From Hydractinia symbiolongicarpus (Eukaryota; Cnidaria; Hydrozoa; Anthoathecata; Hydractiniidae): DNA of 64,000 nucleotides. Position numbers and translations under genes: made by a program. The DNA lies in assembly GCF_029227915.1 (NCBI RefSeq), contig NC_079879.1:1488001-1552000 (forward strand), in the 5' to 3' direction. Position 1 is the stretch's first letter. Each line of letters begins with the position of its first letter. The notes under the pieces are model-generated. The model did no database searches, had not been told where the DNA came from, and worked only from the letters and a program-made list of their open reading frames with translations. Shown here piece by piece: positions 22,860-33,637 of the stretch.

Positions 22860-24256
22860 CACCACTAAAACGCATGAGACTTGTAGTTTTCAAAAATGTT
22901 TTCATTCTTGATAAGACGCTAAAAAAAAAAAGTTTAATCGCGGGCAAACGAAAACCCGAGATTTCCCGAAAATCCCGGGCTTGGCCCCTATAGTCAAAAG
23001 TACACAAAGAAAGTACCCAGGCAGTAAACTCATTTTTGGAACGTTTTTTTGAATTATTTTTTCACCACTATAACGCATGAGACTTGTAGTATTCAAAAAT
23101 GTTTTCATTTTTGATTGGACGCTGAATAGAAGAAGTTTAATCGCCGGCAAACGAAAACCCGCAATTTCCCGTAAATCCCGGGCCTGGCCCGTATTGTCGC
23201 TTGCATACAAAGAAAGTACTCAGTCAGTAAACTCATTTCCCGAACGATTCTTTAAATTATTTTTTCACCACTAAAACGCATGAGACTTGTAGTTTACAAA
23301 AATGTTTTCATTTTTGATGAGACGCAAACTAAAACCCGCGATTTTCCGTATATCATGGACTCGGCCCGTAAAGTTAAATGTATACAAAGAAAATACCCAG
23401 GGAGTAAACTCATTTCCCGAACGATTTTTAAAATTATTTTTTCACCACTATAACGCATGAGACTTGTAGTATTCAAAAGGTTTTCATTTTTGATGGGACG
23501 CTGAATAAAAGGAGTTTAATCGCCTGCAAACGAAAACCCGCGATTTCCCGTAAATCCCGGGCCTGGCCCGTATAGTCGAATGCATACAAAGAAAGTACTC
23601 AGTCAGTAAACTCATTTCCCGAACGATTCTTTAAATTATTTTTTCACCACTAAAACGCATGAGACTTGTGTAGTGTAGTCGAATGCATACAAAGAAAGTA
23701 CTCAGTCAGTAAATTGATTTCATGAACGATTCTTTAAATTATTTTTTCACCACTAAAACGCATGAGACTTGTAGTTTACAAAAATGTTTTCATTTTTGAT
23801 GAGACGCTGAATAAAAGAAGTTTAATCGCCGGCAAACGAAAACCCGCTATTTTCCGTATATTATGGACTCGGCCCGTATAGTCAAATGTATACAAAGAAG
23901 TACCCAGGGAGTAAACTCATTTCCCGAACGATTTTTTAAATTATTTTTTTACCACTAAAACGCATGGGAATTGCAGTTTTCAAAAATGTTTTCATTTTTG
24001 ATGAGACGTTGAGTAAAAGGAGTTTAATCTCCGGCAAACGAAAACCCGCAATTTCCCGTAGGTCCGGGACCCGGCCCGTATAGTCAAAAGTATACAAAGA
24101 AAATACGCAGTGAGTAAACTCATTTCCCGAACGATTCTTTAAATTATTATTTCACCACTAAAACGCATGGGACTTGTAGTTTTCAAAAATGTTTTCATTT
24201 TTGATGGGACGCTGAATAGAAGAAGTTTAATCGCCGGCAAACGAAAACCCGCGATC
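22769..24256 (+). repeat. 1.49-kb block, repeated at 27109-28596
   Basis: Contains cassette copy 3 and the following CATGAACGATT, CGCTATTTTCC and GGGAATTGCAG monomers. It matches 27109-28596 at an offset of 4,340 bp with only occasional substitutions. The offset is not a multiple of 203 because the cassette includes the two shortened monomers. Confidence 0.85.
22860..23747 (+). repeat. 888-bp higher-order cassette, copy 3
   Basis: Same order; shortened monomers at 23266-23442 and 23645-23747. It has private changes, including GATTGGACGC near 23115 and GTATTGTCGCTTGC near 23192, shared only with copy 4. The intervening full monomer is 202 bp because AAAAAGG became AAAGG. Copies 3 and 4 are therefore sister copies produced by the 4,340-bp duplication. 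Confidence 0.9.
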
Positions 24257-24672
24257 TCCCGTAAATCCCGGGCCTGGCCCGTATAGTCGAATGCATACAA
24301 AGAAAGTACTCAGTTAGTAAACTGATTTCTCGAACGATTCTTTAAGTTATTTTTTCACCACTAAAACGCATGAGACTTGTAGTTTTCAAAAATGTTTTCA
24401 TTCTTGATAAGACGCTGAATAAAAAAAGTTTAATCGCGGGCAAACGAAAACCCGAGATTTCCCGTAAATCCCGGGCTTGGCCCATATAGTCAAAAGTACA
24501 CAAAAAAAGTACCCAGGCAGTAAACTCATTTTTGGAATGTTCTTTTGAATTATTTTTTCACCACTGTAACGCATGAGACTTGTAGTATTCAAAAATGTTT
24601 TCATTTTTGATGGGACGCTGAATAGAATAAGTTTAATCGCCGGCAAACGAAAACCCGCGATTTCCCGTAAAT

Positions 24673-25506
24673 CCCGAGCCTGGCCCGTATAGTCGAATGC
24701 ATAAAAAGAAAGTACTCAGTCAGTAAACTGATTTACTGAACGATTCTTTAAATTATTTTTTCACCACTAAACCGCACGAGACTTGTAGTTCTCAAAAATG
24801 ATTTCATTGTTGATGAGACGCTGAATAAAAGGAGTTTAATCTCCGGCAAACGAAAACCCGCAATTTCCCGTAGGTCCGGGACCCGGCCCGTATAGTCAAA
24901 AGTATACAAAGAAAATACGCAGGGAGTAAACTCATTTCCCGAACGATTCTTTAAATTATTATTTCACCACTAAAACGCATGGGACTTGTAGTTTTCAAAA
25001 ATGTTTTCATTTTTGATGTGACGCTGAATAGAATAAGTTTAATCGCCGGCAAACGAAAACCCGCGATTTCCCGTAAATCCCGGGCCTGGCCCGTATAGTC
25101 GAATGCATAAAAAGAAAGTACTCAGTCAGTAAACTGATTTACTGAACGATTCTTTAAATTATTTTTTCACCACTAAACCGCACGAGACTTGTAGTTCTCA
25201 AAAATGATTTCATTGTTGATGAGACGCTGAATAAAAGGAGTTTAATCTCCGGCAAACGAAAACCCGCAATTTCCCGTAGGTCCGGGACCCGGCCCGTATA
25301 GTCAAAAGTATACAAAGAAAATACGCAGGGAGTAAACTCATTTCCCGAACGATTCTTTAAATTATTATTTCACCACTAAAACGCATGGGACTTGTAGTTT
25401 TCAAAAATGTTTTCATTTTTGATGTGACGCTGAATAGAATAAGTTTAATCGCCGGCAAACGAAAACCCGCGATTTCCCGTAAATCCCGGGCCTGGCCCGT
25501 ATAGTT
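24673..25506 (+). repeat. Tandem duplication of a 406-bp dimer
   Basis: The pair of monomers carrying GCATAAAAAGAAAG, GATTTACTGAACG, AAACCGCACGAG, TTTCATTGTTGATGAG and GATGTGACGCTG occurs twice at an offset of 406 bp. The TTGTTGATG variant is rare, found elsewhere only near 29.96 and 33.41 kb. One difference was seen (CCCGAGCC versus CCCGGGCC at the left edge). Confidence 0.85.
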
Positions 25507-27199
25507 GAATGCATAGAAAGAAAGTACTCAGTCAGTAAACTGATTTCCCGAACGATTCTTTAAATTATTTTTTCACCACTAAAACGCATGAGACTTGTAG
25601 TTTACAAAAATGTTTTCATTTTTGATGAGACGCTGAATAAAAGAAGTTTAATCGCCGGCAAACGAAAACCCGCGATTTTCCGTATATCATGGACTCGGCC
25701 CGTATAGTCAAAAGTATACAAAGAAAGTACCCAGGGAGTAAACACATTTCCCGAACGATTTTTTAAATTATTTTTTCACCACTAAAACGCATGAGACTTG
25801 TAGTTTTTAAAAATGATTTCATTTTTGATGAGATGCTGAATAAAAGGAGTTTAATCTCCGGCAAACGAAAACCCGCGATTTCCCGTAGGTCCCGGACCCG
25901 GCCCGTATAGTCAAAAGTATACAAAGAAAGTACCCAGGGAGTAAACTCATTTCCTGAACGATTTTTTAATTTATTTTTTCACCACTAAAACGCATGAGAC
26001 TTGTAGTTTATAAAATTGATTTCATTTTTGATGAGACGCTGAATAAAAGGAGTTTAATCGCCGGCAAACGAAAACCCGCGATTTCCCGTAAATCCCGAGT
26101 CTGGCCCGTATAGTCGAATGCATAGAAAGAAAGTACTCAGTCAGTAAACTGATTTACTGAACGATTCTTTAAATTATTTTTTCACCACTAAACCGCACGA
26201 GACTTGTAGTTCTCAAAAATGATTTCATTTTTGATGAGACGCTGAATAAAAGGAGTTTAATCTCCGGCAAACGAAAACCCGCAATTTCCCGTAGGTCCGG
26301 GACCCGGCCGCGATAATAGTCAAAAGTATACAAAGAAAATACGCAGGGAGTAATCTCATTTTCCGAACGATTCTTTAAATTATTATTTCACCACTAAAAC
26401 GCATGGGACTTGTAGTTTTCAAAAATGTTTTCATTTTTGATGGGACGCTGAATACAATAAGTTTAATCGCCGGCAAACGAAAACCCGCGATTTCCCGTAA
26501 ATCCCGGGCCTGGCCCGTATAGTTGAATGCATAGAAAGAAAGTACTCAGTCAGTAAACTGATTTCCCGAACGATTCTTTAAATTATTTTTTCACCACTAA
26601 AACGCATGAGACTTGTAGTTTACAAAAATGTTTTCATTTTTGATGAGACGCTGAATAAAAGAAGTTTAATCGCCGGCAAACGAAAACCCGCGATTTTCCG
26701 TATATCATGGACTCGGCCCGTATAGTCAAATGCATACAAAGAAAGTACCCAGGGAGTAAACTCATTTCCCGAACGATTTTTTAAATTACTTTTTCACCAC
26801 TAAAACGCATGAGACTTGTAGTTTTCAAAAATGATTTCATTTTTGATGAGACGTGAATAAAAGGAGTTTAATCGCCGGCAAACGAAAACCCGCGATTTCC
26901 CGTAAATCCCGGGCCTGGCCCGTATAGTCGAATGCATACAAAGAAAGTACTCAGTCAGTAAACTGATTTCCCGAACGATTCTTTAAATTATTTTTTCACC
27001 ACTAAAACGCATGAGACTTGTAGTTTACAAAAATGTTTTCATTTTTGATGAGACGCTGAATAAAAGAAGTTTAATCGCCGGCAAACGAAAACCCGCGATT
27101 TCCCGTATATCCCGGACTCGGCCTGTATAGTCAAAAGTATACGAAGAAAGTACGCAGGGAGTAAACTCATTTCCCGAACGATTCTTTAAATTATTATTT
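25507..27199 (+). repeat. Canonical five-monomer unit, single copy, and flank
   Basis: From about 25.6 kb the five marker monomers come in order: TTTACAAAAATG with TATCATGG; GAGATGCTG with GGTCC-C-GGACC; TTTATAAA with CCCGAGTCTGG; CGCACGAG with GGTCC-G-GGACC; CATGGG with GTTGAATGCATAG. This is the unit tandemly arrayed at 30.2-32.5 kb. Then come GACGTGAATAAAAGG monomers leading to cassette copy 4. Confidence 0.8.
26306..26322. other. Small private insertion in one monomer
   Basis: Here the usual CGGCCCGTATAGTC reads CGGCCGCGATAATAGTC, about three bases longer and with substitutions. I saw this in no other monomer. It could be a real local mutation or a sequencing or assembly artefact. Confidence 0.6.
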
Positions 27200-28087
27200 C
27201 ACCACTAAAACGCATGAGACTTGTAGTTTTCAAAAATGTTTTCATTCTTGATAAGACGCTAAAAAAAAAAAGTTTAATCGCGGGCAAACGAAAACCCGAG
27301 ATTTCCCGAAAATCCCGGGCTTGGCCCCTATAGTCAAAAGTACACAAAGAAAGTACCCAGGCAGTAGACTCATTTTTGGAACGTTTTTTTGAATTATTTT
27401 TTCACCACTATAACGCATGAGACTTGTAGTATTCAAAAATGTTTTCATTTTTGATTGGACGCTGAATAGAAGAAGTTTAATCGCCGGCAAACGAAAACCC
27501 GCAATTTCCCGTAAATCCCGGGCCTGGGCCGTATTGTCGCTTGCAGACAAAGAAAGTACTCAGTCAGTAAACTCATTTCCCGAACGATTCTTTAAATTAT
27601 TTTTTCACCACTAAAACGCATGAGACTTGTAGTTTACAAAAATGTTTTCATTTTTGATGAGACGCAAACTAAAACCCGCGATTTTCCGTATATCATGGAC
27701 TCGGCCCGTAAAGTTAAATGTATACAAAGAAAATACCCAGGGAGTAAACTCATTTCCCGAACGATTTTTAAAATTATTTTTTCACCACTATAACGCATGA
27801 GACTTGTAGTATTCAAAAGGTTTTCATTTTTGATGGGACGCTGAATAAAAGGAGTTTAATCGCCTGCAAACGAAAACCCGCGATTTCCCGTAAATCCCGG
27901 GCCTGGCCCGTATAGTCGAATGCATAAAAAGAAAGTACTCAGTCAGTAAACTCATTTCCCGAACGATTCTTTAAATTATTTTTTCACCACTAAAACGCAT
28001 GAGACTTGTGTAGTGTAGTCGAATGCATACAAAGAAAGTACTCAGTCAGTAAATTGATTTCATGAACGATTCTTTAAATTATTTTTT
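27200..28087 (+). repeat. 888-bp higher-order cassette, copy 4
   Basis: Sister of copy 3 at an offset of 4,340 bp, with shortened monomers at 27606-27782 and 27985-28087. It shares the GATTGGACGC and GTATTGTCGCTTGC variants and differs by a few substitutions, for example GCAGACAAAG in place of GCATACAAAG near 27544. Confidence 0.9.
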
Positions 28088-28596
28088 CACCACTAAAACG
28101 CATGAGACTTGTAGTTTACAAAAATGTTTTCATTTTTGATGAGACGCTGAATAAAAGAAGTTTAATCGCCGGCAAACGAAAACCCGCTATTTTCCGTATA
28201 TCATGGACTCGGCCCGTATAGTCAAATGTATACAAAGAAGTACCCAGGGAGTAAACTCATTTCCCGAACGATTTTTTAAATTATTTTTTCACCACTAAAA
28301 CGCATGGGAATTGCAGTTTTCAAAAATGTTTTCATTTTTGATGAGACGTTGAGTAAAAGGAGTTTAATCTCCGGCAAACGAAAACCCGCAATTTCCCGTA
28401 GGTCCGGGACCCGGCCCGTATAGTCAAAAGTATACAAAGAAAATACGCAGTGAGTAAACTCATTTCCCGAACGATTCTTTAAATTATTATTTCACCACTA
28501 AAACGCATGGGACTTGTAGTTTTCAAAAATGTTTTCATTTTTGATGGGACGCTGAATAGAAGAAGTTTAATCGCTGGCAAACGAAAACCCGCGATT

Positions 28597-30170
28597 TTCC
28601 GTATATCATGGACTCGGCCCGTATAGTCAAAAGTATACAAAGAAAGTACCCAGGGAGTAAACTCATTTCCCGAACGATTCTTTAAATTATTATTTCACAA
28701 CTAAAACGCATGGGACTTGTAGTTTTCAAAAATGTTTTCATTTTTGATGTGACGCTGAATAGAATAAGTTTAATCGCCGGCAAACGAAAACCCGCGATTT
28801 CCCGTAAATCCCGGGCCTGGCCCGTATAGTTGAATGCATAGAAAGAAAGTACTCAGTCAGTAAACTGATTTCCCGAACGATTCTTTAAATTATTTTTTCA
28901 CCACTAAAACGCATGAGACTTGTAGTTTACAAAAATGTTTTCATTTTTGATGAGACGCTGAATAAAAGAAGTTTAATCGCCGGCAAACGAAAACCCGCGA
29001 TTTTCCGTATATCATGGACTCGGCCCGTATAGTCAAAAGTATACAAAGAAAGTACCCAGGGAGTAAACACATTTCCCGAACGATTTTTTAAATTATTTTT
29101 TCACCACTAAAACGCATGAGACTTGTAGTTTTCAAAAATGATTTCATTTTTGATAAGATGCTGAATAAAAGGAGTTTAATCTCCGGCAAACGAAAACCCG
29201 CGATTTCCCGTAGGTCCCGGACCCGGCCCGTATAGTCAAAAGTATACAAAGAAAGTACCCAGGGAGTAAACTCATTTCCTGAACGATTTTTTAATTTATT
29301 TTTTCACCACTAAAACGCATGAGACTTGTAGTTTATAAAAATGATTTCATTTTTGATGAGACGCTGAATAAAAGGAGTTTAATCGCCGGCAAACGAAAAC
29401 CCGCGATTTCCCGTAAATCCCGAGTCTGGCCCGTATAGTCGAATGCATAAAAAGAAAGTACTCAGTCAGTAAACTGATTTACTGAACGATTCTTTAAATT
29501 ATTTTTTCACCACTAAACCGCACGAGACTTGTAGTTCTCAAAAATGATTTCATTTTTGATGAGACGCTGAATAAAAGGAGTTTAATCTCCGGCAAACGAA
29601 AACCCGCAATTTCCCGTAGGTCCAGGACCCGGCCCGTATAGTCAAAAGTATACAAAGAAAATACGCAGGGAGTAAACTCATTTTCCGAACGATTCTTTAA
29701 ATTATTATTTCACCACTAAAACGCATGGGACTTGTAGTTTTCAAAAATGTTTTCATTTTTGATGGGACGCTGAATAGAATAAGTTTAATCGCCGGCAAAC
29801 GAAAACCCGCGATTTCCCGTAAATCCCGGGCCTGGCCCGTATAGTTGAATGCATAGAAAGAAAGTACTCAGTCAGTAAACTGATTTCCCGAACGATTCTT
29901 TAAATTATTTTTTCACCACTAAACCGCACGAGACTTGTAGTTCTCAAAAATGATTTCATTGTTGATGAGACGCTGAATAAAAGGAGTTTAATCTCCGGCA
30001 AACGAAAACCCGAAATTTCCCGTAGGTCCGGGACCCGGCCCGTATAGTCAAAAGTATACAAAGAAAATACGCAGGGAGTAAACTCATTTCCCGAACGATT
30101 CTTTAAATTATTATTTCACCACTAAAACGCATGGGACTTGTAGTTTTCAAAAATGTTTTCATTTTTGATG
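28597..30170 (+). repeat. Five-monomer unit with extra pair, left of the main array
   Basis: Carries one full five-monomer unit (about 28.9-29.9 kb), then a two-monomer extension with the rare TTTCATTGTTGATG and GATGTGACGCTG variants. The next unit's TATCATGG marker is therefore 1,421 bp away instead of 1,015. The same seven-monomer spacing occurs between about 32.46 and 33.88 kb, where the two extra monomers are again the TTGTTGATG/GATGTGACG pair. Confidence 0.78.
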
Positions 30171-32488
30171 TGACGCTGAATAGAATAAGTTTAATCGCCG
30201 GCAAACGAAAACCCGCGATTTCCCGTAAATCCCGGGCCTGGCCCGTATAGTTGAATGCATAGAAAGAAAGTACTCAGTCAGTAAACTGATTTCCCGAACG
30301 ATTCTTTAAATTATTTTTTCACCACTAAAACGCATGAGACTTGTAGTTTACAAAAATGTTTTCATTTTTGATGAGACGCTGAATAAAAGAAGTTTAATCG
30401 CCGGCAAACGAAAACCCGCGATTTTCCGTATATCATGGACTCGGCCCGTATAGTCAAAAGTATACAAAGAAAGTACCCAGGGAGTAAACACATTTCCCGA
30501 ACGATTTTTTAAATTATTTTTTCACCACTAAAACGCATGAGACTTGTAGTTTTCAAAAATGATTTCATTTTTGATGAGATGCTGAATAAAAGGAGTTTAA
30601 TCTCCGGCAAACGAAAACCCGCGATTTCCCGTAGGTCCCGGACCCGGCCCGTATAGTCAAAAGTATACAAAGAAAGTACCCAGGGAGTAAACTCATTTCC
30701 TGAACGATTTTTTAATTTATTTTTTCACCACTAAAACGCATGAGACTTGTAGTTTATAAAAATGACTTCATTTTTGATGAGACGCTGAATAAAAGGAGTT
30801 TAATCGCCGGCAAACGAAAACCCGCGATTTCCCGTAAATCCCGAGTCTGGCCCGTATAGTCGAATGCATAGAAAGAAAGTACTCAGTCAGTAAACTGATT
30901 TACTGAACGATTCTTTAAATTATTTTTTCACCACTAAACCGCACGAGACTTGTAGTTCTCAAAAATGATTTCATTTTTGATGAGACGCTGAATAAAAGGA
31001 GTTTAATCTCCGGCAAACGAAAACCCGCAATTTCCCGTAGGTCCGGGACCCGGCCCGTATAGTCAAAAGTATACAAAGAAAATACGCAGGGAGTAAACTC
31101 ATTTTCCGAACGATTCTTTAAATTATTATTTCACCACTAAAACGCATGGGACTTGTAGTTTTCAAAAATGTTTTCATTTTTGATGGGACGCTGAATAGAA
31201 TAAGTTTAATCGCCGGCAAACGAAAACCCGCGATTTCCCGTAAATCCCGGGCCTGGCCCGTATAGTTGAATGCATAGAAAGAAAGTACTCAGTCAGTAAA
31301 CTGATTTCCCGAACGATTCTTTAAATTATTTTTTCACCACTAAAACGCATGAGACTTGTAGTTTACAAAAATGTTTTCATTTTTGATGAGACGCTGAATA
31401 AAAGAAGTTTAATCGCCGGCAAACGAAAACCCGCGATTTTCCGTATATCATGGACTCGGCCCGTATAGTCAAAAGTATACAAAGAAAGTACCCAGGGAGT
31501 AAACACATTTCCCGAACGATTTTTTAAATTATTTTTTCACCACTAAAACGCATGAGACTTGTAGTTTTCAAAAATGATTTCATTTTTGATGAGATGCTGA
31601 ATAAAAGGAGTTTAATCTCCGGCAAACGAAAACCCGCGATTTCCCGTAGGTCCCGGACCCGGCCCGTATAGTCAAAAGTATACAAAGAAAGTACCCAGGG
31701 AGTAAACTCATTTCCTGAACGATTTTTTAATTTATTTTTTCACCACTAAAACGCATGAGACTTGTAGTTTATAAAAATGACTTCATTTTTTATGAGACGC
31801 TGAATAAAAGGAGTTTAATCGCCGGCAAACGAAAACCCGCGATTTCCCGTAAATCCCGAGTCTGGCCCGTATAGTCGAATGCATAGAAAGAAAGTACTCA
31901 GTCAGTAAACTGATTTACTGAACGATTCTTTAAATTATTTTTTCACCACTAAACCGCACGAGACTTGTAGTTCTCAAAAATGATTTCATTTTTGATGAGA
32001 CGCTGAATAAAAGGAGTTTAATCTCCGGCAAACGAAAACCCGCAATTTCCCGTAGGTCCGGGACCCGGCCCGTATAGTCAAAAGTATACAAAGAAAATAC
32101 GCAGGGAGTAAACTCATTTTCCGAACGATTCTTTAAATTATTATTTCACCACTAAAACGCATGGGACTTGTAGTTTTCAAAAATGTTTTCATTTTTGATG
32201 GGACGCTGAATAGAATAAGTTTAATCGCCGGCAAACGAAAACCCGCGATTTCCCGTAAATCCCGGGCCTGGCCCGTATAGTTGAATGCATAGAAAGAAAG
32301 TACTCAGTCAGTAAACTGATTTCCCGAACGATTCTTTAAATTATTTTTTCACCACTAAAACGCATGAGACTTGTAGTTTACAAAAATGTTTTCATTTTTG
32401 ATGAGACGCTGAATAAAAGAAGTTTAATCGCCGGCAAACGAAAACCCGCGATTTTCCGTATATCATGGACTCGGCCCGTATAGTCAAA
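30171..32488 (+). repeat. Tandem array of the 1,015-bp five-monomer higher-order repeat
   Basis: Two complete units (30171-31185 and 31186-32200) and the start of a third lie end to end, marked by TATCATGGAC at 30431, 31446 and 32461. Units one and two share AAATGACTTCATTTTT and AAACTCATTTTCCGAACG. I saw a single difference (TTTTGATGAG versus TTTTTATGAG). This is the clearest head-to-tail higher-order array in the window. Confidence 0.88.
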
Positions 32489-33637
32489 TGCATACAAAGA
32501 AAGTACCCAGGGAGTAAACTCATTTCCCGAACGATTTTTTAAATTACTTTTTCACCACTAAAACGCATGAGACTTGTAGTTTTCAAAAATGATTTCATTT
32601 TTGATGAGACGTGAATAAAAGGAGTTTAATCGCCGGCAAACGAAAACCCGCGATTTCCCGTAAATCCCGGGCCTGGCCCGTATAGTCGAATGCATACAAA
32701 GAAAGTACTCAGTCAGTAAACTGATTTCCCGAACGATTCTTTAAATTATTTTTTCACCACTAAAACGCATGAGACTTTTAGTTTACAAAAATGTTTTCAT
32801 TTTTGATGAGACGCTGAATAAAAGAAGTTTAATCGCCGGCAAACGAAAACCCGCGATTTTCCGTATATCATGGACTCGGCCCGTATAGTCAAATGTATAC
32901 AAAGAAAGTACCCAGGGAGTAAACTCATTTCCTGAACGAGTTTTTAAATTATTTTTTCACCACTAAAACGCATGAGACTTGTAGTTTTCAAAAATGTTTT
33001 CATTCTTGATAAGACGCTGAAAAAAAAAAGTTTAATCGCGGGCAAACGAAAACCCGAGATTTCCCGTAAATCCCGGGCTTGGCCCATATAGTCAAAAGTA
33101 CACAAAAAAAGTACCCAGGCAGTAAACTCATTTTTGGAATGTTCTTTTGAATTATTTTTTCACCACTGTAACGCATGAGACTTGTAGTATTCAAAAATGT
33201 TTTCATTTTTGATGGGACGCTGAATAGAATAAGTTTAATCGCCGGCAAACGAAAACCCGCGATTTCCCGTAAATCCCGAGCCTGGCCCGTATATTCGAAT
33301 GCACAAAAAGAAAGTACTCAGTCAGTAAACTGATTTACTGAACGATTCTTTAAATTATTTTTTCACCACTAAACCGCACGAGACTTGTAGTTCTCAAAAA
33401 TGATTTCATTGTTGATGAGACGCTGAATAAAAGGAGTTCAATCTCCGGCAAACGAAAACCCGCAATTTCCCGTAGGTCCGGGACCCGGCCCGTATAGTCA
33501 AAAGTATACAAAGAAAATACGCAGGGAGTAAACTCATTTCCCGAACGATTTTTTAAATTATTATTTCACCACTAAAACGCATGGGACTTGTAGTTTTCAA
33601 AAATGTTTTTATTTTTGATGTGACGCTGAATAGAATA
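32489..33637 (+). repeat. GACGTG monomers and an A10-class monomer before the 2.8-kb duplication
   Basis: Includes the CT-loss monomer near 32608, a GACTTTTAG variant near 32773, an A10-class monomer (run 33020-33029) and the TTGTTGATG/GATGTGACG pair. One private mark is GTATATTCGAATGCAC near 33288, which alters the box-like motif. Nothing but satellite is present. Confidence 0.8.
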
